Positions 28,104-37,502 of a stretch of DNA of 64,000 nt are shown in pieces. Origin of the DNA: Microbacterium sp. BH-3-3-3 (GTDB lineage: Bacteria; Actinomycetota; Actinomycetes; Actinomycetales; Microbacteriaceae); assembly GCF_001792815.1 (NCBI RefSeq), contig NZ_CP017674.1, positions 930,001-994,000 of the forward strand, written 5' to 3'. A model generated the notes under the pieces. It was given only the letters and a program-made list of their open reading frames with translations, did no database searches and had not been told where the DNA came from. Both the position numbers and the translations under genes were made by a program. Positions within the stretch are counted from its first letter, which is position 1; every line of letters begins with the position of its first letter.

Positions 28104-29477
28104 GTGACCGCGTATCCGAACTGGACCCCGGCCTCTCGCCCCGGCATCGTGCCCCTGCACCCGTACGGCTTCGGCACGATCCTCGGCCGCTCGTTCGTCG
28201 CCCTGCGGCACAACCCGAAGGTGCTGCTCGGCTTCGCGCTCGTCGTGCAGGCCGTCGCCTACATCGTGCTGGCCGCCGCGGTGGGCGCCATCGCCGTCGC
28301 CAGCTTCTCGCGCCTCGACACCGTTGCCTACGGCGGTGACGACTGGGGCGCGATCTTCGCCGGATCCACCGTCATCACGGGCGCCGCCGCCCTGGTGCTG
28401 AGCCTGCTGGTCGGAGCGCTCAGCGTGGTGGTGCAGGGCGTCGTCGTCTCCGAGGTCGCTCACGCGGTCGTGGCCGAGAAGCCGACCCTGAAGGCCGTCT
28501 GGGCCCGCGTGCGCCCGGTGATCTGGCGGCTCATCGGCTACAGCGCCCTGGTCGTGCTCGCCAGCCTGGTGGTCGTCGGCGTGCTCGCCGGCATCGTGAC
28601 GCTGCTCGTGATCTCGGTGCTGTGGCTCGGCATCCTCGTCGGCGTGCTGTTCGTGCTCGGGCTCATCCCGCTGTACGCGTGGCTGACCACGAAGCTCTTC
28701 CTCGTGCCCTCGGTGATCATCCTCGAAGGCGCCGGCATCCGCGCGGGGATCGCCCGCTCGTGGCGGCTCACCCGCCGGCGGTTCTGGTCGACGTTCGGCG
28801 TGATCGTGATCATCTCGTTCGGCTTCAGCGTGCTCGCCCAGCTCATCTCGGTGCCCTTCAGCCTCATCGCGGGGATCGTTCCGGGCATCCTCGCCCCCAC
28901 CGGCACCGACGAGATCGGGGCCGTCGTGGGAATGGTCGTGGTGCAGGTGATCGGCCAGTTCGGCATCCTGCTCGTGCAGTGCATCGCGCTGGTCGTGCAG
29001 TCGACCTCGGCCGCGCTGGTCTACGTCGACGCCCGCATGCGGGTCGAGGGACTCGACCATGATCTGCACACCTACGTCGAGGCACGCGATGCCGGGGCCA
29101 CCGACCTCGCCGATCCGTACCTCGTCGGCGTCGGTCGCGTCGTCGAGCGGCCAGCACCCGTGCCCGTCGGGGCGGCACCGCCGTACGCCGGCTACGGCGC
29201 CCCCGCCGGGTATGGCGCTCCCGCCGGGTACGGAGTCCCCGCCGGATACGGCGCCCCGGCCGGATACGGTGCCCCGGCGCAGTACGGTGCTCCCCCGGTC
29301 CCCGCTCCCGCCTCGGACGCACCCGCGACCGGGTCGGCCACGCCCGCCGATCGGTCCGCCGACGAGGCGGTCTCGGGTCCGGCGACTCCCCCGCCGCCCG
29401 CCCCGCCGAGCCCCGACGTGGCCCCGCCCGCGGCGCCCACCTCGTGGGCCGCGCCCGGGTCGCCGACCGATCGATGA
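28104..29477 (+). CDS. Multi-pass membrane protein with GPDP-membrane domain and GAPY-rich tail
   Basis: A 457-residue protein. Residues ~30-325 have about six hydrophobic segments and match the glycerophosphodiester-phosphodiesterase membrane domain family (no catalytic domain is attached). The ARSWRLTRRRFWSTFGV motif is typical. Residues ~355-400 repeat Tyr-Gly-Ala-Pro-Ala-Gly units, then a Pro/Ala-rich disordered tail. AGGAGG (28091-28096) lies 7 bp before the GTG, which decides the start over a GTG 21 bp earlier. GATACT at 28074-28079 may be the -10. It leads a five-gene overlapping operon. Confidence 0.82.
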   Translation: MTAYPNWTPASRPGIVPLHPYGFGTILGRSFVALRHNPKVLLGFALVVQAVAYIVLAAAVGAIAVASFSRLDTVAYGGDDWGAIFAGSTVITGAAALVLSLLVGALSVVVQGVVVSEVAHAVVAEKPTLKAVWARVRPVIWRLIGYSALVVLASLVVVGVLAGIVTLLVISVLWLGILVGVLFVLGLIPLYAWLTTKLFLVPSVIILEGAGIRAGIARSWRLTRRRFWSTFGVIVIISFGFSVLAQLISVPFSLIAGIVPGILAPTGTDEIGAVVGMVVVQVIGQFGILLVQCIALVVQSTSAALVYVDARMRVEGLDHDLHTYVEARDAGATDLADPYLVGVGRVVERPAPVPVGAAPPYAGYGAPAGYGAPAGYGVPAGYGAPAGYGAPAQYGAPPVPAPASDAPATGSATPADRSADEAVSGPATPPPPAPPSPDVAPPAAPTSWAAPGSPTDR

Positions 29478-30163
29478 CGGCCGCCGCTCTCGCGACCGCC
29501 GCCGCCGCGGTGTTCCCGCTCCTCCCCGACCCCGACCAGGCGCGGGAGTGGGCGGAGCGCGAGCTCGAAGACCCGTCGTACCAGGCGTCCGAGCCGACCT
29601 TCATCGACCGCGTGGCGCAGGCCGTCGCCTCGTTCATCGGCGACCTGCTGCGGCCGTCCGGCAACGCCGACTGGGGGCCCTCGGCCCTCATCGTGCTGGC
29701 CGTGCTCTTGGCCGTCGGCATCATCGTCGCTCTGCTCATCTGGGGGCGCCCGCGCCGTCTCGTACGCGCGCAGCCGGCGGCGCGCGCGCTCTTCGACGAC
29801 GACGACGGGCGATCGGCCGACGAACTGCGGCGCGAGGCCGATGAAGCCGCCGCCCGCGGGGCATGGGACGCCGCGATCGTGCTGCGCTTCCGCGCCGTCG
29901 CGCGGGGTCTGTCGGAGCGCGGCCTCGTCGACCCGCCGCCGGGGGCGACGGCGCGCGCCTTCGGCCGTGCCGCGGGGGTCGCCCTGCCCGCACTCGCCGC
30001 CGCGATGGACACCGCCGCCGCGAGCTTCGACGACGTGCGCTATCTGCGCCGCCCCGGAACCGCCGACGGGTATCGCGCGATCGCCGATCTCGACGAGGCC
30101 GCCGTCCGAGCCCGCGCCGTCACCGACAGCGCCGTCACCGACCGCGCGGCGGCCCCCTCATGA
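29474..30163 (+). CDS. DUF4129 domain membrane protein
   Basis: A 229-residue protein with one clear membrane helix (about 70-92, SALIVLAVLLAVGIIVALLIW) and a C-terminal DUF4129 region (ADELRREADEAAARGAWDAAIVLRFRAVARGLSERGLVDPPPGATA...). DUF4129 often accompanies transglutaminase-like or MoxR/DUF58 genes. The ATG overlaps the upstream stop (ATGA), and its own stop overlaps the next start. The molecular role is unknown. Confidence 0.85.
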   Translation: MTAAALATAAAAVFPLLPDPDQAREWAERELEDPSYQASEPTFIDRVAQAVASFIGDLLRPSGNADWGPSALIVLAVLLAVGIIVALLIWGRPRRLVRAQPAARALFDDDDGRSADELRREADEAAARGAWDAAIVLRFRAVARGLSERGLVDPPPGATARAFGRAAGVALPALAAAMDTAAASFDDVRYLRRPGTADGYRAIADLDEAAVRARAVTDSAVTDRAAAPS

Positions 30164-31353
30164 GCGCCCCCTCGGGTGTCGCGAGTCCCGCATCGGCCTC
30201 GCGCTCCGCGCACCCCCGCCGACGCGCCGCGCTCGGCTGGATCGCGTTGGTGGTGGCCCTGCTGCTCGTCGCGCTCGTCGGCGGCTCCCTCGTGTACGGC
30301 GGCTACCAGCAGCGCGCGGTGCTCGACCCCGAGTCGGCCGGCCCCGACGGCACCCGAGCGGTGGTGCGCATCCTCGAGCAGCAGGGCGTCCGCGTCACCG
30401 TCGCCCGCGACCGTCAGGCCGCCGAACGCGCGCTCGGCGGAGGCGACGCCACGCTCGTGCTGCGCGACGCCCCGATGCTCTCCGACGGCGCACTGAGCGA
30501 CCTCGCGGAACGGGCACGGCACACCGTGCTCGTCGAACCGCGCTCGCGGGCGCTGGGCGTGCTGCTGAACGGCTCGTCGCTGGGCGGTTTCGCCGACGAC
30601 GCGACGACGGGCCCGGCGTGCGACGTGCCCGCGGCGCGGGGCGCCGGAGACGCCCGCGTGGGCGAAATGCTCGTGCCGGGCGACGGCGTGCAGGGCTGCT
30701 ACCCCGTCGGCGACGAATACGCCCTGCTGACCGACGAGCGGGGCGGACGCACGGTGACCGCCCTCGACGGTCTGTCGGTGCTCACCAACTCCACCCTCAC
30801 GGCCGACGGCAACGCCGCGCTGGCGATCGGCGTGCTCGGACAGACCGACGCTCTCGTCTGGTACGTGCCCTCGCCCTCCGACGCCGACCAGGGCACCACC
30901 GCCCCGACCCTCGCCGACCTGACACCCCCCTGGGTGACGCCGGCGATCCTTCTGCTGCTCGCCTCCGCGCTCACCGCCGCCGTCTGGCGGGGCCGTCGGT
31001 TCGGCCCGCTCGTCACCGAGCGCCTCCCCGTCACGGTGCGGGCGAACGAGACCACCGAGGGCCGCGCGCGGCTGTACGCCGCCTCGGCCGACGCGGGGCA
31101 CGCGCTCGACGAGCTACGGCGCGCGAGCCGCGCCCGGCTCGGTCGGCTGCTGGGCCTCGCGGCGCGCACCTCCCCCGTCGACACCTCCGATGCCGTCGCC
31201 GAACGCCTGGGCGCCGACCGTGGCCTGGTCCGCGGCATCCTCGTCGACGACTCACCCCGTACCGACCGTGAACTCGTCGCGGCCGCCGACCGACTCCGCG
31301 ATCTCGAGGCGAGCGTGCGCGCCGCCGTCCGAACCGAAGGGACCACCCGATGA
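30160..31353 (+). CDS. DUF4350 domain membrane protein
   Basis: A 397-residue protein. One helix near the N-terminus (about 24-46), an extracytoplasmic domain with GTRAVVRILEQQGVRVTVARD and ATLVLRDAPMLSDGAL (a Rossmann-like DUF4350 domain), then a second helix (about 256-276, TPAILLLLASALTAAVW) and a cytoplasmic tail with GARLYAASADAGHALDELRRASRARLG-like sequence. It matches the Rv3691-type partner of MoxR2 in Mycobacterium. ATGA overlaps on both sides show coupling. Role unknown. Confidence 0.85.
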   Translation: MSAPSGVASPASASRSAHPRRRAALGWIALVVALLLVALVGGSLVYGGYQQRAVLDPESAGPDGTRAVVRILEQQGVRVTVARDRQAAERALGGGDATLVLRDAPMLSDGALSDLAERARHTVLVEPRSRALGVLLNGSSLGGFADDATTGPACDVPAARGAGDARVGEMLVPGDGVQGCYPVGDEYALLTDERGGRTVTALDGLSVLTNSTLTADGNAALAIGVLGQTDALVWYVPSPSDADQGTTAPTLADLTPPWVTPAILLLLASALTAAVWRGRRFGPLVTERLPVTVRANETTEGRARLYAASADAGHALDELRRASRARLGRLLGLAARTSPVDTSDAVAERLGADRGLVRGILVDDSPRTDRELVAAADRLRDLEASVRAAVRTEGTTR

Positions 31354-32360
31354 CCGACAGCCCCGAGAACTCCGCAGCTCCCCACACCACGACCGCGAGC
31401 GCCGACGACCACACGGCCCTCCGCGAGGCCATGCACCAGGTGCGCCTCGAAGTCGGCAAGGCCGTCGTCGGCCAGGACGGCACCGTGACGGGGCTGCTGA
31501 TCGCCCTGCTCTCGCGGGGACACGTGCTGCTCGAGGGCGTTCCGGGCGTCGCCAAGACGCTGCTGGTGCGCTCCTTCAGCCGCGCGCTCGGTCTCGACAC
31601 CCGCCGCGTGCAGTTCACCCCCGATCTCATGCCCGGAGATGTGACGGGTTCGCTGGTCTACGACGCGCGGGCCGGGGAGTTCGAGTTCCGCGCGGGCCCG
31701 GTGTTCACGCACGTGCTGCTCGCCGACGAGATCAACCGCACGCCCCCCAAGACGCAGGCGGCGCTGCTCGAAGCCATGGAAGAACGTCAGGTGTCGTCCG
31801 ATGGGGTGAGCCGTGCGCTTCCCGACCCGTTCCTCGTCGCCGCCACGCAGAACCCCATCGAGCACGAGGGCACCTACACTCTGCCCGAGGCCCAGCTCGA
31901 CCGCTTCCTGCTCAAGCTCGTCGTCGACCTTCCGGGTCGCGACGCCGAGGTCGACGTGCTCCGCCGCCACGCGGGCGGATTCGACCCTCGGCACCTCGAC
32001 GAGGCCGGGGTGACGCCGGCGGTCACCGCGTCGCAGATCCTGGCGGCACAGCGCGCCGCGGCATCCGTGGCCGTCGACGACGACCTGCTCGGCTACGTGG
32101 TCGACCTCGCGCGCGCCACGCGTCAGAGCCCGTCGGTGCTGCTGGGTGTGAGCCCGCGCGCCAGCACGGGACTGCTCGCCGCCGCGAAGGCGTGGGCCTG
32201 GCTCGGCGGTTACCCGGCGATCACGCCCGACCACGTGCAGACCATGCTCGTGCCCGTCTGGCGTCACCGCATCCGCCTGCGGCCCGAGGCCGAGATCGAG
32301 GGCGTCTCGGTCGACGCGATCCTCACGTCGGTCCTGCAGCAGACGCGCGTCCCCATCTGA
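31350..32360 (+). CDS. MoxR-family AAA+ ATPase
   Basis: A 336-residue ATPase. Walker A GVPGVAKT, Walker B LLADEINRTPPKTQAALLEAMEE, sensor 1 ATQNPIEHEGTYTLPEAQLDRF and a C-terminal lid (SPRASTGLLAAAKAWAWL). MoxR proteins act as chaperones for partner proteins, often with von Willebrand or DUF58 proteins, in membrane or enzyme maturation. It overlaps the DUF4350 stop by 4 bp and shares one base with the DUF58 start. Confidence 0.94.
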   Translation: MTDSPENSAAPHTTTASADDHTALREAMHQVRLEVGKAVVGQDGTVTGLLIALLSRGHVLLEGVPGVAKTLLVRSFSRALGLDTRRVQFTPDLMPGDVTGSLVYDARAGEFEFRAGPVFTHVLLADEINRTPPKTQAALLEAMEERQVSSDGVSRALPDPFLVAATQNPIEHEGTYTLPEAQLDRFLLKLVVDLPGRDAEVDVLRRHAGGFDPRHLDEAGVTPAVTASQILAAQRAAASVAVDDDLLGYVVDLARATRQSPSVLLGVSPRASTGLLAAAKAWAWLGGYPAITPDHVQTMLVPVWRHRIRLRPEAEIEGVSVDAILTSVLQQTRVPI

Positions 32361-33661
32361 TGTTCGTTTCCGGCCGTCTCGCCCTGCTCGTCTCCCTCGG
32401 CGTCGGGCCCCTCGTGCTGCTCAGCACCGCGGGGGCTCCGGCGTGGGCGGTCGCGGGCGGATGGGTGGCTCTCTGCGTCGTGCTCGCGGCGATCGACATC
32501 GCCCTCGCCGCCGACCCGCGCCGGGTCGAGATCACTCGCACGCTGCCGGAGCGGGCGCTGCGCGACGAGCCGGTGACCGGCGAACTGCGGGTGCGCAACC
32601 TCGGTACCCGCCTTCTGCGCGCTGTCGTGCGCGACGCGTGGCAGCCGACGGCCGGGGCGCCCGACGAGCGGCAGCGTTTCACCGTGCCGCCCGGCGAGCG
32701 ACGGGGAGCTGCGCTGTCGTTGCTCCCGCGGCGCCGGGGCGAGTTGCGCAGCGCCTTCGTCACCGTGCGCGCCGCGGGTCCCCTGGGGCTCGCCGGCCGA
32801 CAGGCGGTGGTCGACGCCCCCGGGCGTCTGCGCGTCCTGCCCCCGTTCACTTCCCGGCGACACCTCCCCTCGCGACTCGCCCGCCTGCGCGAGCTCGACG
32901 GCAACACCTCGCTGCAGGTGCGCGGGCAGGGCACCGAGTTCGACAGCCTGCGCGAGTACGTGCGGGGCGACGACGTGCGCTCGATCGACTGGCGGGCGAC
33001 GGCGCGCGCCGGAACGACCATGCTGCGCACCTGGCGTCCCGAGCGCGATCGGCACGTCGTCATCGTCATCGACACCGGACGCACGGCCGCCGCCCGCGTG
33101 GGTGACGGCGTGCGGCTGGATGCCGCGATGGAGGCCGCTCTGCTGCTGTCGGTGCTCGCGACGCGCGCCGGTGACCACGTGCACCTCCTCCTGTTCGATC
33201 GCGTGACCCGCGCGCGCGTCACCCGCACCGATGGCGCGCAGCTGCTGCCCGCGCTGGTCGAGGCGATGGCGCCCGTCGACCCGCAACTCATCGACACCGA
33301 CTGGGACGCCGCCTTCGCGCAGGTGCGGGGCCTCTCGGTGCGCCCCGCGCTGGTCGTGCTGCTGACGGCCGCCGACGACCCCGAAGCCGCACGCGCGTTC
33401 CTCGCGTCGCTCCCGGCGGTCGCGGCGCGATCGCGGCTGCTGGTGGCGACGGCGACCGACGGCCCGGGCGACGCCCCGGCCCACCGCGACGCCGCCGACG
33501 TGTACGCCGCCGCCGCGATCGAGCGCGCGCGGCATGACGCCGACCGGGTGCGGGCGGCCGTGGTCCGCGCCGGGGGCGACGCCGTCTCGGCGTCGGCCGA
33601 CGATCTGCCGCCGCTCGTCGCCGACCGCTACCTCGCGCTGAAGGCGGCCGGGCGCCTGTAG
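32360..33661 (+). CDS. DUF58 domain protein (MoxR partner)
   Basis: A 433-residue protein. Two N-terminal hydrophobic segments (about 7-24 and 28-48) are followed by a beta-rich region and the DUF58 signature LREYVRGDDVRSIDWRATAR, then a vWA-like fold with VVIVIDTGRT (a degenerate MIDAS). The start shares a base with the MoxR stop (TGATG). In Mycobacterium the next genes are SpoIIM and RDD; here those lie 8 kb away beyond the ole and katG genes. Confidence 0.9.
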   Translation: MFVSGRLALLVSLGVGPLVLLSTAGAPAWAVAGGWVALCVVLAAIDIALAADPRRVEITRTLPERALRDEPVTGELRVRNLGTRLLRAVVRDAWQPTAGAPDERQRFTVPPGERRGAALSLLPRRRGELRSAFVTVRAAGPLGLAGRQAVVDAPGRLRVLPPFTSRRHLPSRLARLRELDGNTSLQVRGQGTEFDSLREYVRGDDVRSIDWRATARAGTTMLRTWRPERDRHVVIVIDTGRTAAARVGDGVRLDAAMEAALLLSVLATRAGDHVHLLLFDRVTRARVTRTDGAQLLPALVEAMAPVDPQLIDTDWDAAFAQVRGLSVRPALVVLLTAADDPEAARAFLASLPAVAARSRLLVATATDGPGDAPAHRDAADVYAAAAIERARHDADRVRAAVVRAGGDAVSASADDLPPLVADRYLALKAAGRL

Positions 33662-33786
33662 CACACCCAGCCCCCATGCAGCCGGAGACATACGACGCGG
33701 CTTATCCTGGGGGGTACCCTTCGAGCCGTCGGCGCGTCCCCTCCGCGCCCGGCTGCGCCGTCTACGCACAGGATGCGGGAGAACTC

Positions 33787-34809
33787 TTGCCAGGAAACGC
33801 CACGACACGCTTCGACGATGTGGCCCTCGTATCGGTGGCGAGCGTTCTGCCCGGCCGGGTCACGACGTCGGACGACATCGAGGATCGGCTCGCTCCCGCG
33901 TTGCACCGGCTGAAGTTGAAGCCCGGTCTGCTCCGTCGCGTGGCCGGCGTCAACGAGCGTCGCAACTGGGCCGCGGGCGAGTCCTCCGACGAGGCGACCA
34001 TCGCCGCGGGCAAGCAGGCACTGGCCGAGGCGGGCGTGGATCCGAGCGAGATCGGCCTGATCATCAACACCTCCGTCACCCGCAAGCACTTGGAGCCCTC
34101 GGTCGCCGTCCGCCTGCATCACGGCCTCGGTCTGCCCAGCTCCGCCATCAACTTCGACGTGGCCAACGCGTGCCTCGGCTTCATCAACGGTATGAGCCTC
34201 GCCGCGGGCATGATCCAGTCGGGCCAGGTGCGCTACGCGCTCATCGTCAACGGCGAGGACGCCGACGAGATCCAGGTCAACACGATCAACCGGCTCGTGC
34301 GCGAAGACCTCGATCGCGACGCGTTCATGCAGGAGTTCGCATCGCTGACCCTCGGCTCCGGCGCGGCCGCCGCCGTGCTCGGACGCGCGAGCGACCATCC
34401 CGAGGGTCACCGCCTGGTCGGCGGCGTCACCCGCGCCGCGACCGAGTTCTACGACCTCTGCGTCGGCAGCGTCGACGGCATGTTCACCGACGCCAAAGCC
34501 CTGCTCAAGGGGGGCCTCGACCTCGTCGTCTCGGCGTGGAAAGAAGCCAAGGGCGAGTTCTCGTGGACGGGGATGGACCGGTACATCACGCACCAGGTCT
34601 CGTCCGTGCACACCTCCGCGATCGTCCGTGCCGCCAAGCTCGACCGCACCCGCGTGCCCGTCACGTACCCCCACCTGGGCAACGTCGGTCCGGCATCCAT
34701 TCCCATCACCCTCGCCGACGAGCAGCACACGCTCCGCCGGGGTGATCGCGTCCTGCTGATGGGGGTGGGCTCCGGGCTGAACACCGGCATGCTGGAGCTG
34801 GCCTGGTGA
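33787..34809 (+). CDS. oleA: OleA, acyl-CoA head-to-head condensing enzyme (thiolase superfamily)
   Basis: A 340-residue thiolase-fold enzyme with C129 (NACLGF), H269 (ITHQVS) and N299 (HLGNVG). OleA condenses two fatty acyl-CoAs to a beta-keto acid, the first step of long-chain olefin synthesis. FabH shares the triad, but the next genes are OleB, OleC and OleD, which decides the call. A TTG start is chosen because GGGAG (33777-33781) lies 5 bp upstream and homology starts close by; earlier in-frame starts would add unconserved sequence. The stop overlaps the oleBC GTG. Confidence 0.92.
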   Translation: MPGNATTRFDDVALVSVASVLPGRVTTSDDIEDRLAPALHRLKLKPGLLRRVAGVNERRNWAAGESSDEATIAAGKQALAEAGVDPSEIGLIINTSVTRKHLEPSVAVRLHHGLGLPSSAINFDVANACLGFINGMSLAAGMIQSGQVRYALIVNGEDADEIQVNTINRLVREDLDRDAFMQEFASLTLGSGAAAAVLGRASDHPEGHRLVGGVTRAATEFYDLCVGSVDGMFTDAKALLKGGLDLVVSAWKEAKGEFSWTGMDRYITHQVSSVHTSAIVRAAKLDRTRVPVTYPHLGNVGPASIPITLADEQHTLRRGDRVLLMGVGSGLNTGMLELAW

Positions 34810-37502
34810 GGGTCACCGCCCCCGCCGCCACTCTTCCCCCGGCCGGGCTGCCCGGGCTCGATCCGTCGCTCTCTCGACTGGTCGATGTGTCCGGCGCCGC
34901 CGCCGACGCGGGGCGCACGCGCACCTGGCACGTGCTCGACACCGGTCCCTCCCTCGCCGAACGCGGCATCGAGCCCCGCGGCACCATCGTGGCGGTGCAC
35001 GGCAATCCGACGTGGTCGTACCTCTGGCGGGCCCTGGTGAACACCTCCCTCGACCGCGCCGTAGCCGGGGCGACCCCGTGGCGCGTCGTCGCCGTCGACC
35101 AGCTCGAGATGGGCTTCTCGGAGCGCACGACGCTCCGCCGCACGCTCGCGCAGCGCATCGCCGACCTCGACGCCCTCGTGACGACGCTCGACCTCGCCGG
35201 CCCGGTCGTCACCATCGGCCACGACTGGGGCGGACCCGTCTCGCTCGGCTGGGCCGTCGAGAACCGCGACCGCCTCGCGGCCGTCATCGCCCTCAACACC
35301 GCCGTGCATCACCCCGACGGTGCCCCCCTGCCCTTCGCCCTGCGGGTGGCGACGGCGCGCGGAATGCTCGCCGCGGGCACCACCGGCACCACGGCGTTCC
35401 TCGACACCACCCTCGCGCTGGCCGATCTCGACCCGGCCGTGCGGGCGGCGTTCCGTTCCCCGTACGCCACCGTGGCCCGTCGCCGCGGCATCGGCGGGTT
35501 CGTGGCCGACATCCCGGCCACCGCGACCGACGAGAGCACTCCGGCGCTCCGTCGGATGTCGACGGGGCTCCGCGACCTCGACGTCCCCGCGCTCTTCCTG
35601 CGCGGACCGAAGGACCCCGTGTTCGGCGAGGGCCACCTCGACGATCTCACCGAGCGGATGCCGCACGCCGACGTGCATCGTTTCGAAGGCGCCGGGCACC
35701 TCATCGCCGAGGAGCGCCCCTACGCCGACGTCGTGCTCGACTGGCTCGACGAGAAGGTCGTCGCTCTCCCCGGCGCGACCCCCGCCGACGCCGCCCCCGC
35801 CGAGACCCGCGCGGGCCGCGCGAAGGCGGCACGCGCGCAAGCGGAGCTCGACGGTGCGGGCGACACCGCCCCCGCCGGTCGCCTGTGGGACGCCCTCGTC
35901 GCCCGCCGCGACGACGACGACACCGCCGTGATCGACATGAGCACCGCGCGCGACGGCGCGCCGCTGCGCGTGAGCTGGCGGCAGCTGTCGACCCGCGTCG
36001 ACGAGCTCGCCGCCGGTCTCGACGCCTTCGGCGTGCGCGCGGGCGACCGCGTCTCGCTCCTGGTGCCACCCGGACCCACCCTGACCGCGGCGTTGTATGC
36101 GTGCCTGCGCATCGGCGCCGTCGTGGTCGTGGCCGACCGGGGTCTCGGCATCCGGGGTCTGTCGCGTGCCGTGCGCGGCGCCGTTCCCGACGTCGTCATC
36201 GGCGAGGTCGCCGGTCTCGCCGCCGCCCGCGCGCTCGGATGGCCGGGGCGCCGGGTGTCGGCCGCCTCTCTGCCGTCGGTGACCTCGCGCGCTCTCGGCG
36301 TCGAGGCGAGCCTGTCGGACCTCGCGCGCGCCGGCCGCGGGCGCGCGCTGCCCGCCGCCCCCGACGCCGATGCCCTGGCGGCCATCCTGTTCACCTCGGG
36401 GTCCACGGGACCGGCGAAGGGCGTCGTGTACACGCACGCGCAACTCGCGGCCCTGCGCGACACCCTGGCCGCGCACTTCGGCGTCACGGCCGACACCGGT
36501 CTGGTGACGGGCTTCGCGCCGTTCGCGCTGCTGGGCCCGGCGCTCGGTACGCGTTCGGCGACCCCCGACATGGACGTCTCGGCGCCGCGCACCCTCACCG
36601 CCACGGCGGTGGCCGCAGCCGTCCGCGCCTCCGACGCCCGCATCGTGTTCCTCTCGCCCGCCGCGGTGCACAACGTCGTCGCCACCTCAGGCGCCCTCGA
36701 CGCCGACGACCGCGCCGCCCTCGCCCGCGTCGACACCTTCCTCTCGACGGGTGCCCCCGTGGGCATCGACCTGCTGCGCCGTGCGCAGGAGCTCATGCCC
36801 CGTGCGACCGCGCATACCCCGTACGGCATGACCGAGTGCCTGCTCGTCGCCGATGTGACCCTGCCCGAGATCGAGCGGGCGGCGGTGACGGGCGACCGCG
36901 GCGTCTGCGTCGGCCGTCCCCTCGGCACGGGCCAGGTGCGCATCTCGGCGATCGGCCCCGACGGCCGTGCCACGGGAGAGCCGTCGACCGATGCCGGTGT
37001 GACGGGCGAGGTCGTCATCTCGGCCCCGCACCTCAAGCGCGGATACTTCCGCCTCTACCTCACCGACCGCGAGGCCCGCCGCGGGGTCGCCGACCGCTGG
37101 CACCGCACGGGTGACGTGGGTCACCTCGACGCCGACGGACGCCTGTGGATCGAGGGGCGACTCCCCCACGTCATCACGACCGCCGAGGGTCCCGTCACCC
37201 CGGTCGGCATCGAGCAGGATGCCGAGACCGTGCCCGCCGTCGAACGCGCGGCCGCGGTCGGGGTCGGCCCCATCGGTCGACAGGTCGTCGTGGCCGTGGT
37301 CGAGGCCGGCGCGCGGCGCCCGGGGCTGGCGACGCCGGAACTGACCGAGGCCGTCCGCGCCTCGACGGCGCAGTCGCTGGCCGCCGTGCTGGTGGTGCCG
37401 GCGCTGCCCACCGACATCCGCCACAACTCCAAGATCGACCGCTCGCGCCTCGCCGCGTGGGCCGAGCGTCTGCTCGCCGGCGCGAAGCCGACGGCGCCGT
37501 GA
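34806..37502 (+). CDS. oleBC: OleBC fusion: beta-lactone decarboxylase plus beta-lactone synthetase
   Basis: An 898-residue fusion. Residues ~40-310 are OleB, a haloalkane-dehalogenase-like hydrolase with HGNPTW, nucleophile D140 (GHDWGG) and H298 (GAGHLIAEE); it decarboxylates the beta-lactone to a cis-olefin. Residues ~345-890 are OleC, an ANL enzyme with P-loop LFTSGSTGPAKG (about 527-538) and YGMTECL; it forms the beta-lactone from the beta-hydroxy acid with ATP. The linker (315-345) is Ala-rich. Such fusions are known from actinobacteria such as Micrococcus luteus. GTGA overlaps join it to oleA and oleD. Some high-scoring alternate frames are shadows. Confidence 0.93.
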   Translation: MRVTAPAATLPPAGLPGLDPSLSRLVDVSGAAADAGRTRTWHVLDTGPSLAERGIEPRGTIVAVHGNPTWSYLWRALVNTSLDRAVAGATPWRVVAVDQLEMGFSERTTLRRTLAQRIADLDALVTTLDLAGPVVTIGHDWGGPVSLGWAVENRDRLAAVIALNTAVHHPDGAPLPFALRVATARGMLAAGTTGTTAFLDTTLALADLDPAVRAAFRSPYATVARRRGIGGFVADIPATATDESTPALRRMSTGLRDLDVPALFLRGPKDPVFGEGHLDDLTERMPHADVHRFEGAGHLIAEERPYADVVLDWLDEKVVALPGATPADAAPAETRAGRAKAARAQAELDGAGDTAPAGRLWDALVARRDDDDTAVIDMSTARDGAPLRVSWRQLSTRVDELAAGLDAFGVRAGDRVSLLVPPGPTLTAALYACLRIGAVVVVADRGLGIRGLSRAVRGAVPDVVIGEVAGLAAARALGWPGRRVSAASLPSVTSRALGVEASLSDLARAGRGRALPAAPDADALAAILFTSGSTGPAKGVVYTHAQLAALRDTLAAHFGVTADTGLVTGFAPFALLGPALGTRSATPDMDVSAPRTLTATAVAAAVRASDARIVFLSPAAVHNVVATSGALDADDRAALARVDTFLSTGAPVGIDLLRRAQELMPRATAHTPYGMTECLLVADVTLPEIERAAVTGDRGVCVGRPLGTGQVRISAIGPDGRATGEPSTDAGVTGEVVISAPHLKRGYFRLYLTDREARRGVADRWHRTGDVGHLDADGRLWIEGRLPHVITTAEGPVTPVGIEQDAETVPAVERAAAVGVGPIGRQVVVAVVEAGARRPGLATPELTEAVRASTAQSLAAVLVVPALPTDIRHNSKIDRSRLAAWAERLLAGAKPTAP

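Noticed and set aside
33787..34809. FabH (fatty acid initiation) in place of OleA
   Set aside because: The thiolase triad alone cannot decide, but the overlapping OleB-OleC fusion and OleD make the olefin pathway much more likely.
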